Positions 54,779 through 63,115 of a DNA stretch of 64,000 nt are shown here, one piece after another. Under the pieces are notes generated by a model, which ran no database searches, was not told where the DNA came from, and was given only the letters and a program-made list of their open reading frames with translations. The DNA is from JANPCX01 sp046049865 (GTDB taxonomy: Bacteria; Pseudomonadota; Gammaproteobacteria; Burkholderiales; Burkholderiaceae_C): contig JBJOQO010000008.1 in NCBI GenBank assembly GCA_046049865.1, positions 1-64,000 on the forward strand, given 5' to 3'. Numbering within the stretch: position 1 is the first letter of the stretch; each line of letters starts with the position of its first letter. The position numbers were made by a program, and so were the translations under genes.

Positions 54779-56883
54779 GGGGGGGTCGCCATCTGCAAAT
54801 CGGAGATCTGTTGGGTATCAAATAATGGAAGCCACATCGTGATGACCGTGCCGCGACCGACCTCGCTCTTCACATCGATGCGGCCACCAAGCTCTTGAAT
54901 GTATTGAAAACTCTCATAGGCACCAATACCCATGCCCGTTTGTTTGGTGGTGTTAAACGGCTTGAACAACTTGTTGGCCATGAATTCGTCAGACATTCCC
55001 GCTCCGGTATCACCAACCACCACTTGGGCACTGCCCACGGATCTCTCCAAACTCAACCAGACGCGACCCGCCGCAGGAGTCGCATCGAAAGCGTTTTGAA
55101 CCACATGCCCCAGCACCCGCTCGACGCGCTCTTCATGGCCTCGCGCCACCACCGCATCCTGAACCCGCAGCTCCAAGTGGCGACCGCGGCTTTGTGCAAC
55201 TTGGGCCAATCGGTTCACGATCTCCACCAAATTCACCCCACTCATACCACCAGGGGGCCTGGCACCTTCACGCAACTGCAACATGAGCTGGCGCATTTTC
55301 TCCAGCGAACTTTCTACCGTCATCAACATGTCTTGTTGGAATTCCGGATTGTCGGCCAAACGTTTGGCGTTTTTCATCATCAACGAAAGCTGGGTGACGA
55401 TGTTCTTGAGGTCGTGAACCACAAACGCCGACATCCGGTTGAATGCATCAAACTTGCGAACTTCCAGCAATGCCTCAGTGGCGTGCATTTGGGCCAAATA
55501 ACCAGCGGCTTGCCGACTGGCGGTCTTGAGCAAATCGCGCACCTCCCAATTGACCTCCACTGGCGTGCGTGCCTTGCACAGCACCACAAAACCGATTAAC
55601 TCATCCCCCACCTGCAAGGGCACAACCAACCACAGTTGTGGATCGTCCAGCAACCAGGCCGGAAGCTGGAGATCGTCATACCGCTGGGGGAAGGCGCGAA
55701 ATTCGTCCAGGTTGATGATCCAGCCCTTGGTTCGCAAAAAGCGAGAGAAGGCGGATTGCACAGACTCACGCTCAGTTCTGCTGGGCAAGTTCCAGTGCGC
55801 CGATTGATTCATTTCTTGGCCGCTCGTGGAAAGAGTCCACAAACAACCTGCGGGACTCTCCAACATGTCCGCCAGGCCACGGATCACCAAGCCACCAACC
55901 TCCTGGGGGGAACACTTGGTTGACAGCGTATTGGTGAAACGCAGCCACTCGTGTCGGTAGTCGTAGCGGTAGCGGAAAAAATTCTTTCCCACCCAAACTC
56001 GTAACTTGGCTCGTGCCGCCCCCGAAAGCGCCAGCAGCGACAAAAAAACCAAAGCGACCACCAACAGACCCAACTGCAGCGCCCGACCCCAGTCTCCCCC
56101 GACGAACCGGACGTAATAACCCAAGGCCGAGATGAAGAGCAAATAACCACCCACCAGCAACAAAGTGGCCGAATGAAAAACAGCGCTACGGGAGACCTGT
56201 ATCTTGGCCAGCCAGTCCGCACGGCGACTGGCCGCAACCAACAAAAGCGGCACAGCCAGCGTGTGAACCGCACCGCGAATTTGAGCCGCGTCCATGTCCA
56301 ACCGACCAAACAAGGCGCCGTAGGAGTACAGATACACATCGAACCCGAAAACACACAACAAACCCAAACAAAGGGGTTTGGCGTTCCAGCGCGAATCTTC
56401 AGCGAGATTTCGGAATAGCTGCTCGACCAACAAAAGCCCCAGCACGGCCTTGGCCAAGGCCAGGAAGTGGAGCCACCTTGTGATCTCAGGAGCCTCCGAG
56501 GGGGTCCATGAGCTCGGCAGCGCGATCAAGCCCAGCACCATGAGCGCTGCGGCGGCCACCGCGAGAAGCTGTGTCTGTGTGGCCCGCCCGCGCAGTGGTT
56601 GGACCGACAACAACTGGATTAAGAAAAAGAACCAGCCGCCATAGCGCAACCAATCCAAGGCGGCGACGGACAAACGCACAGAAGCGCTTGAGTCCAGTTC
56701 CAAAAACAAGGCACAACCCGCCCACAGCGCGGTGGCAAGAACAGAAAATAGAAAGAGCAGGCTGGTTCTGCCAAATTGCGGGTGGGCAGCAGCACTCTTG
56801 GTCAGTTGAACCGCAAAGGCACCGTAACCCAGCGCTGCCAGCAAAAAGCTATACCCTGCGAGACTGATGTTATCCACGTGCAT
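54775..56883 (-). CDS. prsK: PEP-CTERM system histidine kinase PrsK
   Basis: A membrane sensor kinase of about 702 residues. N-terminal half: about eight or nine hydrophobic helices (residues 5-300). Then a GAF-like domain (about 315-455), a dimerisation helix with the phospho-His in FVVHDLKNIVTQLSLMMKNAKR, and an HATPase domain (GDTGAGMS, GMGIGAYESFQYI). The start at 56883 (MHVDNISLAGYS) precedes the first helix; the frame extends to 56928. It is coupled to prsR. Confidence 0.93.
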   Translation of the reverse strand: MHVDNISLAGYSFLLAALGYGAFAVQLTKSAAAHPQFGRTSLLFLFSVLATALWAGCALFLELDSSASVRLSVAALDWLRYGGWFFFLIQLLSVQPLRGRATQTQLLAVAAAALMVLGLIALPSSWTPSEAPEITRWLHFLALAKAVLGLLLVEQLFRNLAEDSRWNAKPLCLGLLCVFGFDVYLYSYGALFGRLDMDAAQIRGAVHTLAVPLLLVAASRRADWLAKIQVSRSAVFHSATLLLVGGYLLFISALGYYVRFVGGDWGRALQLGLLVVALVFLSLLALSGAARAKLRVWVGKNFFRYRYDYRHEWLRFTNTLSTKCSPQEVGGLVIRGLADMLESPAGCLWTLSTSGQEMNQSAHWNLPSRTERESVQSAFSRFLRTKGWIINLDEFRAFPQRYDDLQLPAWLLDDPQLWLVVPLQVGDELIGFVVLCKARTPVEVNWEVRDLLKTASRQAAGYLAQMHATEALLEVRKFDAFNRMSAFVVHDLKNIVTQLSLMMKNAKRLADNPEFQQDMLMTVESSLEKMRQLMLQLREGARPPGGMSGVNLVEIVNRLAQVAQSRGRHLELRVQDAVVARGHEERVERVLGHVVQNAFDATPAAGRVWLSLERSVGSAQVVVGDTGAGMSDEFMANKLFKPFNTTKQTGMGIGAYESFQYIQELGGRIDVKSEVGRGTVITMWLPLFDTQQISDLQMATPP

Positions 56884-56915
56884 GTGCCCAGAATAACGCA
56901 GCAGCGAAGCGCGCT

Positions 56916-56941
56916 CCAACGGCCACAATCCAGGCCGTTGG
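56916..56941. terminator. Hairpin between the sugar transferase gene and prsK
   Basis: CCAACGGCC (56916-56924), an 8-base loop, GGCCGTTGG (56933-56941): a perfect 9-base stem, 11 bases past the sugar transferase stop and 33 bases before the prsK start. With no T-run it may attenuate rather than stop transcription. Confidence 0.5.
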
Positions 56942-56952
56942 CGGGCAATCGA

Positions 56953-58332
56953 TCAGCGCGAGCCCTTGGCGAGCAATACCACCGCGACGGTCTCAAACAG
57001 CACCACCAAGTCCAAGAACAAGGTGTGGTTTTTGACGTAGTACAGGTCGTACTGAAGTTTCTCGCGGGAGTCTTCAACAGTGGCGCCGTAGTGGTAGCGC
57101 ACTTGCGCCCAGCCTGTGACGCCCGGCTTCACACTGTGGCGAACGGCATAGAACGGGATTTCTTGGGTCAGTTTGTCGACAAAGTAAGGGCGCTCGGGGC
57201 GGGGGCCCACCAAACTCATGTCGCCTTTGAGGACGCAGAAAATTTGCGGCAACTCGTCGATTCGCAGTTTGCGAATGATTTGCCCAATGCGAGTCACGCG
57301 ATCGTCTTTGAGGCTGGCCCACTGCGGCTTGCCGTCTTTTTCGGCATCGGTGCGCATGCTGCGAAACTTGACCACGTTGAAAGTTTTGCCGTTGAGGCCC
57401 ACACGCTCTTGGCGATAGAGGATTGGGCCCTTGCTCTCCAGCACAATCAACAGCGCCGTGATGAGCATAAAGGGTAAAGACACGGCCAACAAAATCAGCG
57501 ATCCGACAATATCGACCAGCCGCTTGCCAAAAGTACGTGTCCAGCCTTGGTTGAAACCGTCACCAAAAATAAGCCAACCCGCGTTGACGTATTCAATTTT
57601 GATCTGGCTCAGGGTCTTCTCAAAGTGAGTGGCAATATCGTAGACACGAATGCCATTGACCTTGCAATCTAACAACTCGCGCATGGGCATGCTGCCGCCG
57701 CGACGCTCGGTCAGCGCCACCACAATTTCATCAACATCCAGACTCAATGCGGTTTCGGCCAGCGACCGGTTATTGCTCAATACCGACGCCATTGGAACGC
57801 AAGGTTTGTCTTCATTGATGCCAGGGAAATAGCCGACGACTTCTGCATTCGGATCATTGGCCTTGAGAGTTTGTCCCACCAAAGCCGCCGCAGTGCCGGA
57901 ACCAAACACCATGATGCGGGTGCGCGAGCGAGTTTGGCTGCTGGAATGGGTCACGTAGACGCGGTGAGCAATGACCGCAGCAACCCCGAGCAGCGCGGCC
58001 CACTTGATCGCGTCGCGATTGGGCATGGCTGCTGGCAACAAACCGTTGAACACATATTCCAGCGGGAGCACCAAGAGCAAAGCCAACACGGCCCGAGCGC
58101 AGGACTGGTTCAAAGAGCGGTTCGGCGTGCGCTCATAGAAGCCGGTGGCGGTGTTGATGACGAACATCGACAAGGCCAACATGATTCCGTACGTCACCGC
58201 GTTGGGCACTGCGTTGCTCAAATGAACTTGCGACAACACTGCGCCCAGAACTGCTGCAATGATGAAACCAAAATCGAACAAGATTTGCATCAGTGTCCGA
58301 CGGTGCAGGTAGTGATTGAAGATGCGTATCAT
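56953..58332 (-). CDS. PEP-CTERM-associated sugar transferase (EpsB/undecaprenyl-phosphate glycosyltransferase type)
   Basis: A polyprenyl-phosphate hexose-1-phosphate transferase of 459 residues, the enzyme that starts a lipid-linked polysaccharide. About four to five N-terminal helices (IRIFNHYLHRRTLMQ, LALLLVLPLEYVF and others), a Rossmann-like middle (MVFGSGTAAALVGQTLKA), then the bacterial sugar transferase domain (VLESKGPILYRQERVGLNGKTF, KLRIDELPQIFCVLKGDMSLVGPRPERPYF). The start at 58332 is chosen for AGGGAAAG upstream and the family start MIRIFNHY. The family is tied to exosortase A loci. Confidence 0.92.
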   Translation of the reverse strand: MIRIFNHYLHRRTLMQILFDFGFIIAAVLGAVLSQVHLSNAVPNAVTYGIMLALSMFVINTATGFYERTPNRSLNQSCARAVLALLLVLPLEYVFNGLLPAAMPNRDAIKWAALLGVAAVIAHRVYVTHSSSQTRSRTRIMVFGSGTAAALVGQTLKANDPNAEVVGYFPGINEDKPCVPMASVLSNNRSLAETALSLDVDEIVVALTERRGGSMPMRELLDCKVNGIRVYDIATHFEKTLSQIKIEYVNAGWLIFGDGFNQGWTRTFGKRLVDIVGSLILLAVSLPFMLITALLIVLESKGPILYRQERVGLNGKTFNVVKFRSMRTDAEKDGKPQWASLKDDRVTRIGQIIRKLRIDELPQIFCVLKGDMSLVGPRPERPYFVDKLTQEIPFYAVRHSVKPGVTGWAQVRYHYGATVEDSREKLQYDLYYVKNHTLFLDLVVLFETVAVVLLAKGSR

Positions 58333-58799
58333 TTTTTTCTTTCCCTCGTTCCGGGGCCCTAACGCCGCAGGTTCTTGAACTCCACTGGAGATTTGTTCCG
58401 TGCTTTGTAGTGTCCCGGTCTCATCTTTAGACTGCTGTGGATCGGCGCTGTTCAAGGTGTTTCAACCCTGAAGCAGGCGTCCCATTCACAACAGCACATG
58501 TACTTCATCGTTATTGACTGCCACTTCGTTTATCGGCTCAAGGCGCGAGCACTTGATTGCTATTTCGCCTATTGCCGCGGTCGATAGCGACCGCGTTCAA
58601 CTGACCATGTCTGGAAAATATCAGATGAACGTGACGGCGTAACCGTTCGAATAGGGGGGGTCCCCCATTCCGGGGGGGTCGCAAGAGCGGTCTGCGCAAA
58701 CTAGTTCACAGACAGCGGCGCGGGAGAACAACAGCCCTTGATCCCCTGGGAGGCATTCGGGCTTTGGGGTGGGCCGCAAATGCTTTGAGTGTTACGAGC
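58333..58799. other. Upstream region of the polysaccharide operon with G-tracts
   Basis: 467 bases without a gene. It has a perfect 8-base inverted repeat CGCGGTCG/CGACCGCG (58576-58595) and two copies of GGGGGGGTC (58654-58662 and 58672-58680) around a CCCCC. This is probably the promoter region for the minus-strand sugar transferase gene. No clear sigma-54 or sigma-70 box was found. Confidence 0.5.
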
Positions 58800-60074
58800 C
58801 TAGACCAACACCTCAACGCAAACAGGGTGCCCCAAAAAGGCCTGTGGGCTGGCACTGGCTCCGTAAGCACCCGACTGGAAAACAACCACCAGATCACCGA
58901 CTTGGGCGGCGGGCAGATCCATGCGGTCGGCCAGCAGGTCCAAAGGAGTGCACAAGGGTCCCACTACCGAGGATTGTTCCGTGGGGACGGCACCCTGTCT
59001 GTTACCGATGGTTACCGGATAATTTTTACGAATGACCTGACCAAAATTGCCGGAAGCGGAAAGGTGGTGGTTCAAGCCGCCATCGGTCACCAGATAGGTT
59101 TGACCACGAGAGATTTTTTTGTCGACCACACGCGTCACGTACACACCCGCTTCGCCAACCAAGTAGCGGCCCAGTTCAATCACGAACTCGGCATGCGGCA
59201 GCTCGGTCTTGGCACGATTGCAAAGCTGATGCAAGTTCTCGCCAATCGGACTCAGATCAAGGCGCTGCTCACCTGGGAAATACGGAATACCAAACCCACC
59301 ACCCAGGTTCAAAAACTTGACCGGGCTGGTCGCGAGTTCCGCCAAACGTAAGGCCAGCTCGTAAGACTTTTGCTGCGCTTCGCATATCGACTCGGCTTTG
59401 AGATTTTGTGATCCAGCGAACAAATGAAAACCTTCGAAGGCCAAACCGGCGCTAGCGATGGAGGCCATCAAAGCCGGCATTTGTTCCACATCGACACCAA
59501 ACTGCTTGGGTCCACCGCCCATCTTCATGCCCGAACCCTTGAGCTCGAAGTCAGGGTTCACACGCACCGCCACACGGGCCGGCACACCCAAGCGCTGAGA
59601 GACATCGGCCAGAACACCCACTTCACGGGGCGACTCCAAATTCACCAACACGCCAGCAGCCACCGCTTGCCAAAGCTCCTGGTCACGTTTGCCGGGGCCT
59701 GCAAAGCTGATTTCGCGTGGATCTGCACCGGCGTCCAAGGCCACCTTCAACTCGCCAGCTGACGCGACATCAATGCCATCCACCAGCGCGGCCATGAAAC
59801 ACACCACCGCCGGCAGCGGGTTGGCTTTCATCGCGTAATGCAGCTTGATCGACTTGGGTAGTACGGCGCGCAAGCTGTCCACCCGCTGGCGCAACAGCTG
59901 CCGGTCATAAGCGAAAAACGGGGTCTGACCGACCCGGGCTGCCAGCAAGGACAGAGGCTGCCCCCCCACCAGCAATTCACTGCCTTGAACGGGATATTGG
60001 TCCATGGGCGCGTGAACGGGCGGTGCCTTGGGGCTGGCGCTGAGGGTAGAGCTGGGGCTGGCTAAATTGGACAT
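58800..60074 (-). CDS. PLP-dependent decarboxylase, exosortase A-associated
   Basis: A fold-III PLP enzyme like diaminopimelate and ornithine decarboxylases. PLP-Lys in LHYAMKANP (about residue 83), PLP-phosphate loops FLNLGGGFGIPYF, and the active-site VVVFQSGAYGASASPQAF near the C-terminus. Length 424; ATG 60074 is preferred to 60086. It is directly coupled to the acyl-CoA ligase gene (stop about 12 bases upstream). Homologues define a family tied to exosortase A. The substrate is not known; it may make a small amine for polymer decoration. Confidence 0.9.
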   Translation of the reverse strand: MSNLASPSSTLSASPKAPPVHAPMDQYPVQGSELLVGGQPLSLLAARVGQTPFFAYDRQLLRQRVDSLRAVLPKSIKLHYAMKANPLPAVVCFMAALVDGIDVASAGELKVALDAGADPREISFAGPGKRDQELWQAVAAGVLVNLESPREVGVLADVSQRLGVPARVAVRVNPDFELKGSGMKMGGGPKQFGVDVEQMPALMASIASAGLAFEGFHLFAGSQNLKAESICEAQQKSYELALRLAELATSPVKFLNLGGGFGIPYFPGEQRLDLSPIGENLHQLCNRAKTELPHAEFVIELGRYLVGEAGVYVTRVVDKKISRGQTYLVTDGGLNHHLSASGNFGQVIRKNYPVTIGNRQGAVPTEQSSVVGPLCTPLDLLADRMDLPAAQVGDLVVVFQSGAYGASASPQAFLGHPVCVEVLV

Positions 60075-60086
60075 GGCAAGAATCAA

Positions 60087-61691
60087 TTAGGAACGTTGGG
60101 CGTGCTGTTCCAGCCACTGAGTTTTCAAAAGTTTGCGGTCGATCTTGCCATTGGGGTTTCGCGGCAGCGGCCCTGTTGTGGCCTCGACAGTCGAAGGCAC
60201 CATGTAGGCAGGCATACGCAGTCGACACTCCGCCAGCAAGGCGGGCACATCCAACTCGGTGTTGTCTGCGTTGGGTGTTGCGATCACCACGATTGCGTGT
60301 CCCAGGCTGGCGTGGTCTACACCGAAAGCAGCACATTCTCCGACCAAGTGGGTGGCGTAGAGTACCTCTTCAACCTCGGTCGGGCTGACGCGGTAACCCG
60401 AGGTTTTCATCATCTCGTCGCGACGGCCAATGAAGTAGAGAAAACCTTGCGCATCCCGGCGCACGGTGTCACCCGAATAAACCGCGTACTCTGGCAACTG
60501 CAGGCCGATTTGGCGGCCAGGCGCGCTCGCCGGAACCAGCTTGTAGCGCTCGGCCGTTTTTTCAGGATCGTTCCAGTAACCCAAACCGACTAAGGCCCCC
60601 CTGTGTACCAACTCACCGGGTTCCTCGGGCGCACAGGCAGTGCCATCGTCGCGCAGCACCAGAATTTCTGCGTTGGGAATGGCTTTGCCGATGGAGTCGG
60701 GACGACGGTCCACTTCCTCGGGCGGCAAGTAGGTCGAACGAAATGCCTCGGTGAGGCCGTACATCAAAAACGGTTGGCTTTTGGGCGCGCGTTGGCGAAG
60801 AGCAGCCAGTGTTTCGCCTGGCATGCGCCCACCGGTGTTGGCAAAGTAACGCAAGTTGTCCACCACGGTTTGAGGCCAATCCAGTTGGGTCAGCTGGATG
60901 TAAAGAGGTGGCACCGCGGTGAGCCCGGTGACACGCTCTCGTTCCATGGCCTTGATGACGTCACGTGGCATCAGATAGTTCAGCAGCACCACACGCGCAC
61001 CCACATGGAATGCGGTGGTCAGTTGGCTGAACCCGGCGTCAAACGACAAGGGCAAAGCGGCGAGCAAGGTGTCTTGCGCCCGGTTTTCCAAATAAGACGC
61101 CACGCTCTTGGCCCCTGCCACCATGTTGCGATGTGACAGCATCACCCCTTTGGGTTTGCCTGTGCTGCCCGAGGTGTACAAGATGGACACCATATCGGTA
61201 TCAATCACACGGTGCGCCTGGGCCGGAGGTGCTTGCAGGAAGGAAGTCCATGCATAGGACAGCAAGGGGGCCTCAAGCAAAGGGGCGACGTCACCCGTGA
61301 CCACGATCTGCTTCAAGCCACTGCAACTGGCGAGCACCGCTTGCAATTGAGTCAACCGTTCCGGCGACGTGACCAACACCTGCACATCGCAGTCTTGCAA
61401 GATGAAGGCCACTTGTTCCGGTTTAAGCAAGGGGTTGAGCGGAACAAAAACCGCCCCCGCAGCAGGCGCTCCAAAACTGGCGATCACGCATTCAAACCGT
61501 TTTTCAAGGTAAATGGCAACACGCTCACCACGCTGCAGGCCCAATGTGAGCAGGCCATTGGCAAAACCTTCAACGGCAGACTGAAGCTGGCGATAAGTCA
61601 AGGACGATGATCCATAGGTCAGAGCCAACGCATCGGGCGTTCTGGCCGCTGAACAGGCAATCAAATCGTGCAGCAAGGTAGATTCAGGCAT
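60087..61691 (-). CDS. Acyl-CoA ligase (AMP-forming), exosortase A-associated
   Basis: A 534-residue ANL-superfamily enzyme. AMP-binding motif VSILYTSGSTGKPKGVMLSHRN, then MYGLTEAFRSTYLPPEE, the hinge GRRDEMMKTSGYRVSPTEVEEVL and the catalytic Lys near the C-terminus in PNGKIDRKLL. ATG 61691 (MPESTLLHDLIAC) is preferred. It likely activates an acid and loads it onto the acyl carrier protein encoded divergently at 61957. The acid is unknown. Confidence 0.9.
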   Translation of the reverse strand: MPESTLLHDLIACSAARTPDALALTYGSSSLTYRQLQSAVEGFANGLLTLGLQRGERVAIYLEKRFECVIASFGAPAAGAVFVPLNPLLKPEQVAFILQDCDVQVLVTSPERLTQLQAVLASCSGLKQIVVTGDVAPLLEAPLLSYAWTSFLQAPPAQAHRVIDTDMVSILYTSGSTGKPKGVMLSHRNMVAGAKSVASYLENRAQDTLLAALPLSFDAGFSQLTTAFHVGARVVLLNYLMPRDVIKAMERERVTGLTAVPPLYIQLTQLDWPQTVVDNLRYFANTGGRMPGETLAALRQRAPKSQPFLMYGLTEAFRSTYLPPEEVDRRPDSIGKAIPNAEILVLRDDGTACAPEEPGELVHRGALVGLGYWNDPEKTAERYKLVPASAPGRQIGLQLPEYAVYSGDTVRRDAQGFLYFIGRRDEMMKTSGYRVSPTEVEEVLYATHLVGECAAFGVDHASLGHAIVVIATPNADNTELDVPALLAECRLRMPAYMVPSTVEATTGPLPRNPNGKIDRKLLKTQWLEQHAQRS

Positions 61692-61956
61692 GGATAACAT
61701 CAGGTGAGAGGCTTAGACCGGGTCGAAACTCGTGCTTCTTCGGAACAGCCAAAAAGTATCTCACGCCCTTGCTGGCCTTGATTGACACCTAAACAGGGGG
61801 TCATAAGGCCACAAAACGCGGATTCGTGGAGCAATGCCGCGTTGAGCGGACAAGAAACCAGATCTGAAAAATACACACCGCCTAGAATTCCCACCGCTGC
61901 GCGCTACGGCGCGTGAAGAGTTTGCGCTTTGCGCACCGTGTATTTAGGGATTGATA
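61692..61956. promoter_or_regulatory. Divergent promoter region of the ligase and carrier-protein genes
   Basis: 265 bases between the divergent genes. An inverted pair AAATACAC (61868-61875) and GTGTATTT (61938-61945) brackets GCGC-rich palindromes (GCGCGCTACGGCGCG region). TTGACA occurs at about 61789 on the plus strand, but no good -10 follows at 16-18 bases. A common regulator binding here is possible, not shown. Confidence 0.4.
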
Positions 61957-62208
61957 ATGGACGTGACCCAAGAAGTTCTGCGTGTGCTTGATGAGGTACT
62001 GAGCCTCAATGGTCGTGCGCTGGCTTACACCCGTGACACCCACCTCCTGGGTGCCATCCCCGAGCTCGACTCCATGGCGGTTGTGTCTCTGATCACGACC
62101 CTGGAGGAGCGTTTTGGGATCACAGTCGAAGACGACGACATTGACGGCGACACTTTCGTCAGCGTCGGCTCACTGGTCGACTTCATGAACGCCAAGCTCG
62201 CGGATTGA
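61957..62208 (+). CDS. Acyl carrier protein, exosortase A-associated
   Basis: An 83-residue carrier protein: acidic, with the phosphopantetheine Ser in IPELDSMAVVSLITTLEERFG. ATG 61957 (MDVTQEV) is preferred to the in-frame TTG 61951. It differs from AcpP and belongs to the carrier proteins found between the exosortase-associated ligase and hydrolases. AcpS at 16.4 kb could modify it. Confidence 0.9.
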   Translation: MDVTQEVLRVLDEVLSLNGRALAYTRDTHLLGAIPELDSMAVVSLITTLEERFGITVEDDDIDGDTFVSVGSLVDFMNAKLAD

Positions 62209-62218
62209 CGCTAGCCGC

Positions 62219-63115
62219 GTGAAAACCCAAGGTCTGTGCGAGCCCATGGGCCCTTCGATGCAAGTTTTTTTTCTGCCCGCCACAAGTCCAGCTGGCGGGC
62301 AGCGATTTTGCGTATTCCATCCGGCTCAAACGGATCAACCGCTTGGGGCGATTTTGTACGTCCACCCCTTTGCAGAAGAGATGAACAAGTCCCGCCGCAT
62401 GGTCGCCATGCAGTCTCGGTCGCTTGCCGCTGCGGGCTACGACGTCTTGCAAATGGATTTATTGGGGTGCGGGGACAGCTCGGGGGAGTTAAAGGAGGCA
62501 GGTTGGGACGACTGGTTGAAGGACCTGCAACAAGGTGCCTTGTGGCTGGAGCACCAATCCAAGGCGCCCCTGTGGTGGTGGGGTCTGCGCAGCGGATGTT
62601 TGTTGGCCGTGGCTGCGGCGAAGGCAAGTAACGCCCCTGCGCAATTCGTCTTTTGGCAACCTACACCCAGTGGAAAAACCGTGTTGCAGCAGTATCTGCG
62701 CCTGAAAGCGGCTGCCGACCTTCAAAGCGGTCAAAGCAAACAAATCATGGAAACACTGCGCGGCCAACTGGCAGCCGGGCAATCTGTTGAGGTGGCAGGT
62801 TATGAGTTGAGCGCCTCGGTGGCGCAGGGACTAGAGGCTGCCACTCTGGCACCTCCAGCCGGTGCCCGTCGTTTGGAGTGGTTGGAGTTGTCGACCCGGG
62901 AAGAGGCGACGTTGATGCCAGCATCCTCCATCGCCCTGACCGCCTGGACCCAAGAGGGATGTGCGGTTCGCAGCCAAGTCGTGAGTGGCCCCGCGTTTTG
63001 GCAAACCACCGAAATTGAGGATGCCCCAGCATTGATAGCTGCGACGCTGTCCGCACTGCGGCAACCCAACCACCACGCGGCCGAGTCTGTCGCCGGCGCC
63101 CCATGCTCGCCATGA
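62219..63115 (+). CDS. Hydrolase 2, exosortase A system-associated
   Basis: A 298-residue alpha/beta-hydrolase. Oxyanion segment ILYVHPFAEEMNKSRRM, then GYDVLQMDLLGCGDSSGEL. The nucleophile elbow reads GLRSG at 122-126, with Arg in the place where a Ser would sit, so classical hydrolysis may be lost or shifted to Ser125. GTG start, 10 bases after the carrier-protein gene. It overlaps hydrolase 1 by ATGA. Homologues are tied to exosortase A loci; the substrate is unknown. Confidence 0.87.
   Translation: MKTQGLCEPMGPSMQVFFLPATSPAGGQRFCVFHPAQTDQPLGAILYVHPFAEEMNKSRRMVAMQSRSLAAAGYDVLQMDLLGCGDSSGELKEAGWDDWLKDLQQGALWLEHQSKAPLWWWGLRSGCLLAVAAAKASNAPAQFVFWQPTPSGKTVLQQYLRLKAAADLQSGQSKQIMETLRGQLAAGQSVEVAGYELSASVAQGLEAATLAPPAGARRLEWLELSTREEATLMPASSIALTAWTQEGCAVRSQVVSGPAFWQTTEIEDAPALIAATLSALRQPNHHAAESVAGAPCSP

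Noticed and set aside
58402..58420. GG-N10-GC pattern before the sugar transferase gene (minus strand)
   Set aside because: Only the GG and GC fit; the flanking bases differ from the sigma-54 consensus, so it is probably chance.
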